64,000 nucleotides of DNA, taken from assembly GCA_038533155.1 (NCBI GenBank), contig JBCAZH010000011.1, positions 3,902-67,901 on the forward strand, read 5' to 3'. Numbering within the stretch: the first letter of the stretch is position 1; each line of letters opens with the position of its first letter. A program made the translations under genes and the position numbers. Below the pieces are notes generated by a model. It worked only from the letters and a program-made list of their open reading frames with translations. It was not told the DNA's origin and ran no database searches. This DNA comes from CALBPI01 sp038533155. Its GTDB lineage: Bacteria > Pseudomonadota > Gammaproteobacteria > Steroidobacterales > Woeseiaceae. Below, piece by piece: positions 8,459 through 16,751 of this stretch.

Positions 8459-9757
8459 CTACCCTCCGGGTATACGCAGCACCTGGCCGACTCGAATTCG
8501 ATCGCTGGTCAACGCATTGGCCTGGCGAAGTTTCGTCAGGCTGACCCGATACTGATCAGCAATCTCACTGAGCGTATCGCCCGGCGAGATCGTATGCGTT
8601 TTCGCGACCGCACCCTCGCGTGCCAGTTGCGCAAAAAGGCTGTCCACCGGTGGATTGTCCATAAAATGCGCACGAATGCCCGAGAAAATTGCTTCGGCCA
8701 GCTTGGTTTGGTGGGCGGGGCTACGCAGATTCTGCTCTTCTTGCGGGTTCGAGATGTAGGCGGTCTCTACAAGAATCGAAGGCACATCAGGCGATTTGAG
8801 CACAATAAAACCGGCCTGCTGTACACGATTGCGGTGGAGGCGGTTCACACCGCCCATCCGATCGAGAACTTGCTGTCCTGCCTCAATCGACGAGTTGATC
8901 GTCGCGGTTTGCGACAGATCCATCAAAACCTTCGCTAGCCCGGGAGACTTGTCGGTCAACTCAACACCGCCGATCAACGACGCGTTCTGATCTGCTGCCA
9001 ACCGCCGGGCAGCCTCGCTCGATGCGCCTTCAAGCGACAGAGCGTAAACCGAAGACCCACGAGCGCGTCGATCCTCAACGGCATCCGCATGGATCGAGAC
9101 AAACAGATCTGCATTCGCACGGCGGGCGATCTCCATGCGCTCCCAATGATCGATGTAGACGTCGCTATCGCGGAGCAAAATGGCGCGCATACCGCGTTCT
9201 GCGTCGATTTTTTTCTTCAAGCGCCGTGCAATCGCGAGGACCACATCCTTTTCATAGGTGCGATTCTTTCCGATCGCACCAGGATCATGCCCACCATGAC
9301 CAGGATCGACGGCGACAATAATGTCCCGCTGAGTCCGGTCGCGTCGCTTGACCACCGGTTGGTTGGCACGTTCACCGAGGTCAATGACCAACCGTTCAGC
9401 ACTGCCTTGCGCTGGCCCCGCGAAAAAACTTCTGGCACGGATCTCTTGATCAAGGTCGAGCACGATTCGGATTCCAGAAGCGCCACGCTCTGCTGCTCGG
9501 ATTGTGCGCACCACACCGACACCTTCGGGAAGCTTTTGCCCGAGCGATCCGAGCTTACCGTCCACGATATCGATCACTACGCGGTGCGGCTCGCGCAGGG
9601 TGAACAGGTTGTAGCGCACCGGGCCGCTGAGATCGAAGACGATGCGCGTGTGGTCTGCTTCGGTCGAGGCACGAACCCCGTTCACGACGGCCGCTTCACT
9701 CGACACCGCGCCCACGAGCATCAGTACGCAGAGCAAAACGCCAAGTGTCGACCTCAT
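8459..9757 (-). CDS. N-acetylmuramoyl-L-alanine amidase, AMIN + Amidase_3 + LysM (AmiB/AmiC type)
   Basis: A periplasmic zinc amidase that removes stem peptides from peptidoglycan at septation. I start it at the ATG at 9757 (432 residues), which opens a clear signal peptide, MRSTLGVLLCVLMLVGAVSS, and has GGA seven bases upstream; a further in-frame ATG lies at 9775. Domains in order: AMIN (about 25-125), Amidase_3 with VAVDPGHGGHDPGAIG and VSIHADA supplying zinc ligands, and a C-terminal LysM domain (HTISPGDTLSEIADQY). The layout is that of pseudomonad AmiB, usually next to mutL. An AT-rich block upstream (9800-9850) probably holds its promoter. Confidence 0.93.
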   Translation of the reverse strand: MRSTLGVLLCVLMLVGAVSSEAAVVNGVRASTEADHTRIVFDLSGPVRYNLFTLREPHRVVIDIVDGKLGSLGQKLPEGVGVVRTIRAAERGASGIRIVLDLDQEIRARSFFAGPAQGSAERLVIDLGERANQPVVKRRDRTQRDIIVAVDPGHGGHDPGAIGKNRTYEKDVVLAIARRLKKKIDAERGMRAILLRDSDVYIDHWERMEIARRANADLFVSIHADAVEDRRARGSSVYALSLEGASSEAARRLAADQNASLIGGVELTDKSPGLAKVLMDLSQTATINSSIEAGQQVLDRMGGVNRLHRNRVQQAGFIVLKSPDVPSILVETAYISNPQEEQNLRSPAHQTKLAEAIFSGIRAHFMDNPPVDSLFAQLAREGAVAKTHTISPGDTLSEIADQYRVSLTKLRQANALTSDRIRVGQVLRIPGG

Positions 9758-9876
9758 GTAATTCCAACCCAACATTATGTTGAGCCTGATAGTAGCGCCC
9801 TACCTCGCCACATATCAACAAAAAATGTAATTAAAATATGAATATAGAGTGGCAATCTAAGGTCATTTAGCGAGAA

Positions 9877-10362
9877 TCAATCCACCAGAAGTTGGCGCAA
9901 GAGACTCGCACCACGGTCAGTACCTGCCTCAAGCATCGCGTCGCGACCTGCGCCGGCTACCCGCAATTGGATCAACAGATCCGCGGTACCCAGCAATCGC
10001 GTCGCCCGTTCAGGCCACTCCACGAGTCGAATGGTGTCGGCAAGATCCCGCCAGCCCAAAAACTCGAGCTCCGATGCATCGGCTAAGCGATACAGATCCA
10101 GATGATTCACGTCGACACCCTGCAGCCGGTAAGGCTCTAAGAGCGCATAGGTCGGGCTGGGCACCGGGCCCTCATGGCCAAGCCCGCGCAAAAACCCGCG
10201 CGCCAAACACGTCTTGCCGGCACCGAGATCTCCGCTCAGGCAGAGCAGCGCCGAGGTCAGACTGGCGGCCTGCAGCGCGCGCCCGAGCACGGCGCCGAAC
10301 GCCTCAGTGGCACCCTCGTCCGTTAAGTGAATGCTGTAGCTCAGTGGCGAGGATTGAGCCAA
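9877..10362 (-). CDS. tsaE: tRNA threonylcarbamoyladenosine biosynthesis ATPase TsaE
   Basis: ATPase needed by TsaB-TsaD to make t6A at position 37 of ANN-decoding tRNAs. It has the Walker A sequence GDLGAGKTCLARG, the block GPVPSPTYALLEPY, the conserved HLDLYRL and IRLVEWPERA. No ATG lies near the N-terminal homology. TTG at 10362 is preceded by GGGAGAG eight bases upstream and yields a normal 161-residue protein, so I chose it; it overlaps the end of nnr by 22 bases. The pairing of nnr with tsaE is widespread. Confidence 0.93.
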   Translation of the reverse strand: MAQSSPLSYSIHLTDEGATEAFGAVLGRALQAASLTSALLCLSGDLGAGKTCLARGFLRGLGHEGPVPSPTYALLEPYRLQGVDVNHLDLYRLADASELEFLGWRDLADTIRLVEWPERATRLLGTADLLIQLRVAGAGRDAMLEAGTDRGASLLRQLLVD

Positions 10363-11837
10363 TGACGCAGCTCTCCCAGTAGCTCGCCAGCCAACAGCCC
10401 GCGCTCCCCTCGCCGAGCGGCCGAATCTCCGGCAAGCGCATGTACCAGCACGCCTGTGCGCGCCGCGGTCGCGGCATCCAAGCCCTGTGCAAGCAGTGCC
10501 GCAATCAAACCGGTCAACACATCGCCCATACCCGGAGATGACATACCGGGGTTTCCGAATGGACAAAGACTCGGTGTCGTCTCGCCATCGGACACCAAGG
10601 TACCGGCGCCCTTTAAAACTACGATGGCACCGGTCAGCGATTGCAACTCTGCAAGCGCCGCCAGGCGATTGGATTGCACGTCGTCGGCAGTCGTACCCAA
10701 TAGACGTGCCGCCTCTCCCGGATGCGGTGTGATGATGCACGGCGCATTGATTCGCGACCAAAGCTTTGCATCCTCACTCATAAGATTGAGCGCATCCGCA
10801 TCCAGCACAACAGCCTTGTCCGCGTTCAACACGCGATCGAGCAACATGCGACTCCAGTCGGTGACATCCAGACCAGGACCGCAAGCGACAACACCGGCGC
10901 GCACGAGCAGCCGGTCGATGGCATCCGCAGTTTCGATGCCATCGGTCATCAGCTCAGGACGCGCCGCGACCAAGCTTGCCGCGTGCGTCGGTGCAGTGGC
11001 GACGGTCACAAGGCCAGCGCCGCCGCGTAATGCGGCTTCTGCAGACAACCGAACCGCACCCGGCATTCCTTCGGCACCGCCCACGCAGAGCACATGCCCA
11101 AACTGCCCCTTGTGTGAATTTAACGCCCTTCTCGGCAACGTTTCGGCCACTTCATCTCGGTACTGACGGCGCAGAACCGGCGGTGTTTTAGCGTAGACGG
11201 CTCTCGGTAGCTCTAAGTCGGCGAACACCAAGCGACCGCAATGCGCCGGCCCTTCCGATAGGAAAAGGCCGCTGTTCAAACCGACAAACGTCACGGTGAG
11301 ATTAGCCTCGACCGCTACCCCTCGAACGACACCGGTATCGCCATCTAAGCCCGATGGGATATCGAGACTCGTGACCGGCGTTGCAGCCGCATTTAGCGTT
11401 CGGATGGCCCGGGCATAACTTTCATCCACGTCCCGTTTCAGGCCGCTGCCGATCAACGCATCGACCACCATGGCTGCACCGTCGATGAGCGCTGGATCCC
11501 AGGCACGCAGGCGGCCTCCCGCCGCGGAGAACTCCTCGAAAGCGCGAGCGGCATCTCCGGATAGGCTCTGTGGATCGCTGAACGGCACTACCCGAACCGC
11601 CAACCCAGCGGCGCGAGCAAGGCGCGCAAGCACGTAACCGTCGCCGGCATTGTTGCCGCCGCCACACAACACCAATAAGGACCGCAGACCCGGATAGCGT
11701 TGGTTCATGACCGAGAGCGCGGCTGCGCCTGCACGGCGCATCAAGGTGTAGCCCGGCACGCCGAACTGGTCGATCGCGCGCTGGTCGAGGGCGCGCACGC
11801 CCGCGGCGGAGTAAATATCTATCGGCAGCGTAATCAC
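10341..11837 (-). CDS. nnr: Bifunctional NAD(P)H-hydrate epimerase / ADP-dependent (S)-NAD(P)H-hydrate dehydratase
   Basis: Repairs hydrated NAD(P)H. The 498-residue protein joins a YjeF_N epimerase domain (residues about 1-215, with CGGGNNAGDGYVLAR) to a ribokinase-like dehydratase domain (about 225-495, with the GMGDVLTG catalytic and anion-hole motif). The start is GTG. It has no Shine-Dalgarno sequence; instead TATAAT ends 8 bases upstream on the minus strand, which points to a leaderless transcript. It diverges from queG with 21 bases between the starts. Confidence 0.96.
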   Translation of the reverse strand: MITLPIDIYSAAGVRALDQRAIDQFGVPGYTLMRRAGAAALSVMNQRYPGLRSLLVLCGGGNNAGDGYVLARLARAAGLAVRVVPFSDPQSLSGDAARAFEEFSAAGGRLRAWDPALIDGAAMVVDALIGSGLKRDVDESYARAIRTLNAAATPVTSLDIPSGLDGDTGVVRGVAVEANLTVTFVGLNSGLFLSEGPAHCGRLVFADLELPRAVYAKTPPVLRRQYRDEVAETLPRRALNSHKGQFGHVLCVGGAEGMPGAVRLSAEAALRGGAGLVTVATAPTHAASLVAARPELMTDGIETADAIDRLLVRAGVVACGPGLDVTDWSRMLLDRVLNADKAVVLDADALNLMSEDAKLWSRINAPCIITPHPGEAARLLGTTADDVQSNRLAALAELQSLTGAIVVLKGAGTLVSDGETTPSLCPFGNPGMSSPGMGDVLTGLIAALLAQGLDAATAARTGVLVHALAGDSAARRGERGLLAGELLGELRHWLNPRH

Positions 11838-11844
11838 TCGACGA

Positions 11845-11852
11845 ATTATACT
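11845..11852. promoter_or_regulatory. Symmetric, apparently bidirectional -10 element between nnr and queG
   Basis: The eight bases ATTATACT hold TATACT on the plus strand (11847-11852), exactly 6 bases before the queG ATG, and TATAAT on the minus strand (11850-11845), 7 bases before the nnr GTG. Both spacings place transcription starts at or next to the first base of the start codon. No good -35 box is visible on either side. Bidirectional promoters built on symmetric -10 elements are known in bacteria; this instance is inferred from spacing and sequence only. Confidence 0.6.
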
Positions 11853-11858
11853 CCGGTA

Positions 11859-12968
11859 ATGCGACGAGACGAATCATTGCCTCGAATGAACGAACTTCGC
11901 CGTGCCATTCAACGCGCGGCGGAGGACCTCGGGTTCGATGCTTTCGGGATCTGCGACGTGGACCTGGCCGCGGCCGGCGAGCGGCTTCAGCAATGGCTCG
12001 ACGCGCAACACCACGGCACGATGAGCTGGATGGCGCGCCATGGCGCGAAACGCTGGCAGCCCGATACCCTCGTTCCGGGCACGCTCAAGGTGATCACGGT
12101 TCGGCTCGACTATTTGCCGGAACCAATGGACGAAGCGATTCAGCTGCTCGACCACCCGAGCCGAGCCTATGTATCTCGGTATGCGTTGGGCCGCGACTAC
12201 CACAAGATTATGCGGCCGAGGTTACAGAGACTCGCGCAGACCATCGAGCGACAGATCGGTGCATTTGGCTACCGAGCATTCGTCGACAGCGCACCGGTCA
12301 TGGAAAAGCCGCTTGCCCAAAAAGCAGGACTCGGCTGGATCGGTAAGCATACTAATCTCATCGACAAAGACTCTGGCTCGTGGTTTTTCTTGGGCGAGCT
12401 GTACACCGACCTCGACCTGCCGATCGACGACGCGGCGACCGATCATTGTGGCAGCTGCCGGGCGTGTATCGACGTATGTCCGACCGACGCCATCATCGCG
12501 CCCTACCAGCTCGACGCACGGCGCTGCATTTCCTATCTGACCATCGAACACGACGGCCCGATCCCGGAAGGCCTGCGCGAAGGCATTGGAAACCGAATCT
12601 ACGGATGTGATGACTGCCAACTTTTCTGTCCTTGGAACAAGTTTGCCCAACTGACGCGTGAACCAGACTTTGCACCGCGCCACGAGCTGGACCGAGCGAC
12701 GCTGGCCGAACTGGCCGACCAGGACGAGCAGACCTGGCTTCAGTCTATGGAAGGTAGCGCCATTCGCCGCATCGGCTATGCGCGATGGCAGCGCAACCTC
12801 GCCGTTGCGCTCGGCAATGCGACAGACCCTGCTCGAAGCATTGACGAAGCACTCGCAAAACTCGCACAGTGCGAAGATGAACTGGTCGCCGAGCACGCTC
12901 GGTGGGGGCAACAACAGAGAACGAAAACAAGGAAATCGACCCTTGAGCACAATCGACCTGAGACTTAA
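11859..12968 (+). CDS. queG: Epoxyqueuosine reductase QueG
   Basis: Cobalamin-dependent iron-sulfur enzyme that reduces epoxyqueuosine to queuosine in tRNA. At 369 residues it has the usual length. It carries two 4Fe-4S motifs, CGSCRACIDVCPTDAI and CDDCQLFCPWN, plus the block GWIGKHTNLI. The ATG at 11859 is preferred to the ATG at 11886 because TATACT ends 6 bases upstream and the N-terminal length then matches relatives. It diverges from nnr and overlaps the next gene by 26 bases. Confidence 0.95.
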   Translation: MRRDESLPRMNELRRAIQRAAEDLGFDAFGICDVDLAAAGERLQQWLDAQHHGTMSWMARHGAKRWQPDTLVPGTLKVITVRLDYLPEPMDEAIQLLDHPSRAYVSRYALGRDYHKIMRPRLQRLAQTIERQIGAFGYRAFVDSAPVMEKPLAQKAGLGWIGKHTNLIDKDSGSWFFLGELYTDLDLPIDDAATDHCGSCRACIDVCPTDAIIAPYQLDARRCISYLTIEHDGPIPEGLREGIGNRIYGCDDCQLFCPWNKFAQLTREPDFAPRHELDRATLAELADQDEQTWLQSMEGSAIRRIGYARWQRNLAVALGNATDPARSIDEALAKLAQCEDELVAEHARWGQQQRTKTRKSTLEHNRPET

Positions 12969-13824
12969 TGACAACCCGTGGCTGACACCTTCCGACGGTA
13001 CGTTCTCGCTCGCGGCGATGCCGACCCGCGCAGGCGCTACCGACGAGAAACCGTCGAAAAAAGCCCTACGCCGGGTCGTTCGGCGAATCTCTGAATCACA
13101 ACGCATGCTGTATGCACAGAATCGCTTCGCGGTGCTGTTGGTGTTCCAGGCGATGGACGCTGCCGGCAAGGACAGCACGATTCGCAACGTGTTGTCTGGC
13201 GTTAACCCAGCCGGATGTCAGGTGTGGAGCTTCAAACGACCTTCCTCATTGGAGCTTGATCACGATTTTCTTTGGCGAACCACTTTGCGACTCCCGGAAC
13301 GCGGTCGGATCGGCGTTTTCAATCGGAGCCAATACGAAGAGGTGCTCGTCGTGCGAGTTCACCCCAGCATCCTTGAAAACCAACAACTGCCGGTTACACC
13401 CGATCTCGACACGATTTGGGATGATCGCCTCGCTTCAATCGCAGAGCAGGAGGCTCACCTTGCTCGCAATGGAACCGTGATTCTCAAGTTCTTCTTGAAC
13501 GTTTCTCGTGACGAGCAAAAACGCCGCTTTCTTGATCGACTGGAGCAGCCTGAAAAACGCTGGAAGTTCGAGCCCAACGATGTTCGAGAGCGGCAGCACT
13601 GGGGCGAGTATATGCAAGCTTATGAGCAGGCCATCGCCGCGACGTCGAAACCGTGGGCACCATGGTATTGCGTCCCCGCCGATGATAAAGGCCGCATGCG
13701 CATCGAGGTCGCGGAAATCGTCGCGCAAACGCTCGCGTCTTTACCTCTAGCGTTCCCGCAAACCGGGGCTGCTGATCAAGAGGTGCACGACGCTATGCAC
13801 GCGCAGTTGCTGGCCGAGGAATAA
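12943..13824 (+). CDS. ppk2: Polyphosphate kinase 2 family protein, class III type
   Basis: Transfers phosphate between polyphosphate and nucleotides; class III members phosphorylate both AMP and ADP. Walker A is FQAMDAAGKDSTIR, followed by SGVNPAGCQVWSFKRP, the Walker B-like block ERGRIGVFNRSQYEEVLVVR and EKRWKFEPND, close to class III proteins such as the Meiothermus enzyme. I start it at TTG 12943, which has AAGGA nine bases upstream and gives 293 residues; this lies inside the end of queG, suggesting coupled translation. The class call is by motif resemblance; the substrate range is not proven. Confidence 0.9.
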   Translation: MSTIDLRLNDNPWLTPSDGTFSLAAMPTRAGATDEKPSKKALRRVVRRISESQRMLYAQNRFAVLLVFQAMDAAGKDSTIRNVLSGVNPAGCQVWSFKRPSSLELDHDFLWRTTLRLPERGRIGVFNRSQYEEVLVVRVHPSILENQQLPVTPDLDTIWDDRLASIAEQEAHLARNGTVILKFFLNVSRDEQKRRFLDRLEQPEKRWKFEPNDVRERQHWGEYMQAYEQAIAATSKPWAPWYCVPADDKGRMRIEVAEIVAQTLASLPLAFPQTGAADQEVHDAMHAQLLAEE

Positions 13825-13833
13825 CGGCCCGGC

Positions 13834-14691
13834 CTACTCGCCCGCGACAGCGACTTCGAGGTTATCAATTAAGCGCGCCTTGCCGAGCGTCGCGGCCGCG
13901 AGGACCACCCACTCTCGATCCTCTGGTTTCGATTTCTTCAGCGTCTTCGGATCGCGAATCGTCACGTAGTCCGGCAAGAAACCAGCTTCCTCGAGCGTAG
14001 CTCTCGCCTCAACTCGCAGTTTTTTGTATTGCCGATCGCCGGCGCGCAACGCCTCGCCGATTCTTTGCAGCTCTTGGTAGATCATCGGCGCGACAGCGCG
14101 CTCGTCCTGAGTTAAATACTGGTTTCGAGAACTCAGAGCGAGCCCGTCGTCGGCGCGCTCGGTCGGCACCTTAACGACATGGATCGGCAAAGATAGGTCC
14201 CGCACCATATGACGAATGACCAGGACCTGTTGGTAGTCCTTCTGTCCGAATAGCGCCACATCTGGCGCGACCATTGCGAACAAACGGCACACCACACTCG
14301 CGACGCCATCAAAGTGCCCTGGCCGATGGCGTCCGTCTAAGACACTTGTGATCCCGGGCACACTGACCGTCGTGGCGCGGCGCACGCCGAACGGATACAT
14401 CGCATCCTCATCCGGCGTGAAGACCAAATTCGTGCCGACCTGCAATAGCTTCTGGCAGTCCTCGGCGAGCGTCCGTGGATATGCGCCGAAGTCTTCGCCA
14501 GCACCGAACTGGGTCGGGTTCACATAGATGCTGACAACCACACGATCAGCGGCGGTTTTGGCTTGCCGGACCAGCGACAGGTGACCTTCGTGCAGGTTGC
14601 CCATGGTCGGGACGAACGCGATGCGCTCGCCGGTGTCCCGCCAGGCTTGAAGCTGCTCCCGCAGGACCGCTACCGACTGAATGACTTCCAT
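13834..14691 (-). CDS. panC: Pantothenate synthetase
   Basis: Condenses pantoate and beta-alanine with ATP to form pantothenate. The 285-residue protein has the HIGH-like block MGNLHEGHLSLV, the pantoate-site NPTQFGAGED, FGQKDYQQ and the KMSKS-like SSRNQYL. It starts 21 bases after the panB stop. No panD is present in the window. It is convergent with the PPK2 gene, with 9 bases between the two stops and no visible terminator. Confidence 0.98.
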   Translation of the reverse strand: MEVIQSVAVLREQLQAWRDTGERIAFVPTMGNLHEGHLSLVRQAKTAADRVVVSIYVNPTQFGAGEDFGAYPRTLAEDCQKLLQVGTNLVFTPDEDAMYPFGVRRATTVSVPGITSVLDGRHRPGHFDGVASVVCRLFAMVAPDVALFGQKDYQQVLVIRHMVRDLSLPIHVVKVPTERADDGLALSSRNQYLTQDERAVAPMIYQELQRIGEALRAGDRQYKKLRVEARATLEEAGFLPDYVTIRDPKTLKKSKPEDREWVVLAAATLGKARLIDNLEVAVAGE

Positions 14692-14712
14692 CGACTTAGC
14701 GCAAGCTCCGAC

Positions 14713-15543
14713 TTAGGAGAAGCAATGCTCGGGGGCGGGGTACGAGCGATCTCGGACCGACGCTACGTAGTTGGCTAATGCTTCGAGCGGCGAGTCCGTG
14801 CCAGGTGTGTAGTTTCGGACAAACCGTGGTGTGCGCCCCAACGTGATGCCGAGCACGTCGTACAACACCAGAATCTGACCATCGACATCGGGGCCGGCCC
14901 CAATACCGATCACGGGCACATCTATCGCGCGGGTAACAGCCGCACCGAGCTCGTTAGGGACACATTCCAGCAACACGATATCCGCCCCAACCGACTGCAG
15001 GCGCTTGGCCGACTCGACCATTTCCGCCGCCCGGTCCGGATCGCGACCTTGAACTTTAAACCCGCCGATCTTGTGCACGCTTTGCGGCTTCAGTCCAATA
15101 TGCGCGCAGACCGGAATGTCGTGGCGTGCCAAGTGTTCAACGATTTCGAACTGCCCCTCGCCACCTTCCAACTTGATCATCATCGCGCCACCTTCCTGCA
15201 TCAGGCGTACCGCGTTCTCGAGTGCCTGTTCAGGGGACGTGTAGCTCATAAACGGCATGTCGACCATCAAGAACGCGTGATTCAAGCCACGCGCCACCGT
15301 CTTCGAGTGGTAGACCATGTGGTCCACGGTCACTGGGACTGTCGTGTCGTGCCCTTGAATCACCATCCCCAAGGAATCGCCCACGAGCACGACGTCGACG
15401 CCTGAGCGATCCACCAACTGCGCGAAACTCGCATCATATGCCGTCAAACAGGCGATCGGCTTCCCGCTCTGTTTCATCTTCTGCAAGGTCGCTACGTTGA
15501 CCGGCGGGCGATCCATGTCGCGTTGTTCAAGCTGTGTATACAT
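14713..15543 (-). CDS. panB: 3-methyl-2-oxobutanoate hydroxymethyltransferase
   Basis: Makes ketopantoate, the first step towards pantothenate. The 276-residue TIM-barrel protein has the metal-binding LVGDSLGMVIQGHDTT, KLEGGEGQFE and CAHIGLKPQSVHKIGG blocks. I keep the ATG at 15543: TATTAT ends 7 bases upstream on the minus strand, fitting a leaderless start. A second ATG lies 9 codons in. It heads the panB-panC pair, separated from the kinase gene by only 15 bases. Confidence 0.97.
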   Translation of the reverse strand: MYTQLEQRDMDRPPVNVATLQKMKQSGKPIACLTAYDASFAQLVDRSGVDVVLVGDSLGMVIQGHDTTVPVTVDHMVYHSKTVARGLNHAFLMVDMPFMSYTSPEQALENAVRLMQEGGAMMIKLEGGEGQFEIVEHLARHDIPVCAHIGLKPQSVHKIGGFKVQGRDPDRAAEMVESAKRLQSVGADIVLLECVPNELGAAVTRAIDVPVIGIGAGPDVDGQILVLYDVLGITLGRTPRFVRNYTPGTDSPLEALANYVASVRDRSYPAPEHCFS

Positions 15544-15550
15544 GGCGCGA

Positions 15551-15556
15551 ATAATA
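15551..15556 (-). promoter_or_regulatory. Candidate -10 box of panB (leaderless spacing)
   Basis: The minus strand reads TATTAT at 15556-15551, 5 of 6 matches to the -10 consensus, followed by 7 bases and the panB ATG. No -35 box is clear. The spacing would start the transcript at or one base before the start codon. Confidence 0.4.
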
Positions 15557-15558
15557 GC

Positions 15559-16224
15559 TCAAGCGATGTTGGCTGTAACTGGATTGAAGAAACGACGCCC
15601 CCGCGGGCGAGACCGAACCTCGTCAAGCAGCGCGGCGAAGTCTTGCTCGTTAAACACTGGATCAAACGTCGTCGTATTGACGATCAGAAGCGGCGAAGTG
15701 TCGTAGGTATGAAAAAACCCCGCATACCCGTTGGCGACGCGCTCCAGGAACGCGAGGTCGATTTCGCGCTCCACGGGATTGCGGCGATCGGCGAGTCGGC
15801 TGCGCAAAATCTGCGCGGGGGCTTGCAGATAGATGACGAGATCCGGACGCGGCGGCTCAACCGCAACGCTCTCAAATACCTGGTTGTAGAGCGCCGCTTC
15901 TGCAGCGTCCAACGTCAGTTGCGCGAACAATCGGTCCCGATCAAACAGGAAATCCGCCACCCGCGTGCGCGAGAACAGGCTGTCCTGGCGCATGTCGTCA
16001 AGTCGTCGGACCCTCTCGAACAAAAAGAACAACTGTGATGGGAGTGCATTGCCGGGTTGGCCTTGGTAGAAGCGCTCGAGAAACGGGTTTGCGTGGCGCT
16101 CCTCCAGTACGGGCTCGGCCTCCAACGCCGCGGCGAGCCGTCTTGCCAACACGGTCTTTCCGACCCCGATTGGACCTTCGACGACCACCAGCCGCGGCGC
16201 AGTTGAATCGGTGGTATCGGTCAA
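15559..16224 (-). CDS. Deoxynucleoside kinase family protein
   Basis: A P-loop kinase of the dCK/dGK family, which phosphorylates deoxynucleosides for salvage. It shows VVVEGPIGVGKTVLARRL, the LEERHANPFLERFY block and the DRLFAQL block with a DRD motif. The TTG at 16224 overlaps the folK stop and has GGAGGAG eight bases upstream, so I chose it (221 residues); an ATG at 16254 lies inside folK. The folK-kinase-panB-panC order recurs in gammaproteobacteria. Which deoxynucleoside it prefers cannot be read from the sequence. Confidence 0.88.
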   Translation of the reverse strand: MTDTTDSTAPRLVVVEGPIGVGKTVLARRLAAALEAEPVLEERHANPFLERFYQGQPGNALPSQLFFLFERVRRLDDMRQDSLFSRTRVADFLFDRDRLFAQLTLDAAEAALYNQVFESVAVEPPRPDLVIYLQAPAQILRSRLADRRNPVEREIDLAFLERVANGYAGFFHTYDTSPLLIVNTTTFDPVFNEQDFAALLDEVRSRPRGRRFFNPVTANIA

Positions 16225-16751
16225 ACCGGTGTCTCCTCCTCTCGCCAACGGCACATCCCGTCCCTTCCCAACGCGTCCGCATGGGCCTGGACAGATCGTC
16301 CGTCCTGCAACACAACATCAGGGGCAATCTCTGCCCAGGGCACCATAACGAAAGCACGCTCGATAGCATGCGGATGCGGCAAAGTCAGTACCTCATCCTG
16401 ACACGACTGACCCACCACATGAAGTACATCGAGGTCGATCACGCGAGCGCCCCAGCGTTGTCCGTCCCGACGTCGACCCTGGGCGCGCTCAATACCGAGC
16501 AATCGCTGAAGCAGCGCTTTGGGCTTGAGATGCATCAGAAGTCCTACCACAGCGTTGCAGTAGTCGGGCTGATCCTGGGGACCTACCGGCAAAGTGCGCC
16601 ACAAACTTGAGACCGCTGTCACGCGGCAGTCGGGAGACTCACTGAGTCGGTCGATTGAATCGCTGACCTGGCGCGGCGGATCATCGAGATTGCTGCCAAC
16701 CCCAACATAGACACACGACCAGCGGTCGCGGCGCGGTGTCAGCTTGCTCAA
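16221..16751 (-). CDS. folK: 2-amino-4-hydroxy-6-hydroxymethyldihydropteridine diphosphokinase
   Basis: Pyrophosphorylates 6-hydroxymethyl-dihydropterin for folate synthesis. The family blocks are YVGVGSNLDDP near residue 15, the pterin-site LWRTLPVGPQDQPDYCNAV and RDGQRWGARVIDLDVL with the Mg-binding D-x-D. The 176-residue protein starts with TTG at 16751, overlapping the pcnB stop as TTGA; there is no ATG and no clear ribosome site, so translation is probably coupled to pcnB. Confidence 0.95.
   Translation of the reverse strand: MSKLTPRRDRWSCVYVGVGSNLDDPPRQVSDSIDRLSESPDCRVTAVSSLWRTLPVGPQDQPDYCNAVVGLLMHLKPKALLQRLLGIERAQGRRRDGQRWGARVIDLDVLHVVGQSCQDEVLTLPHPHAIERAFVMVPWAEIAPDVVLQDGRSVQAHADALGRDGMCRWREEETPV

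Noticed and set aside
9768..9783. CAACAT/ATGTTG inverted repeat at the amidase start as a regulator site
   Set aside because: Single six-base arms around one base and overlap with possible start codons; no second copy nearby.
9089..9841. Open frame of 250 codons on the plus strand opposite the amidase gene
   Set aside because: Antisense to the conserved AMIN and Amidase_3 domains; no protein-like features.
12222..13187. Open frame of 321 codons on the minus strand opposite queG and ppk2
   Set aside because: Antisense to two well-supported genes, no motif, atypical composition; a shadow frame.
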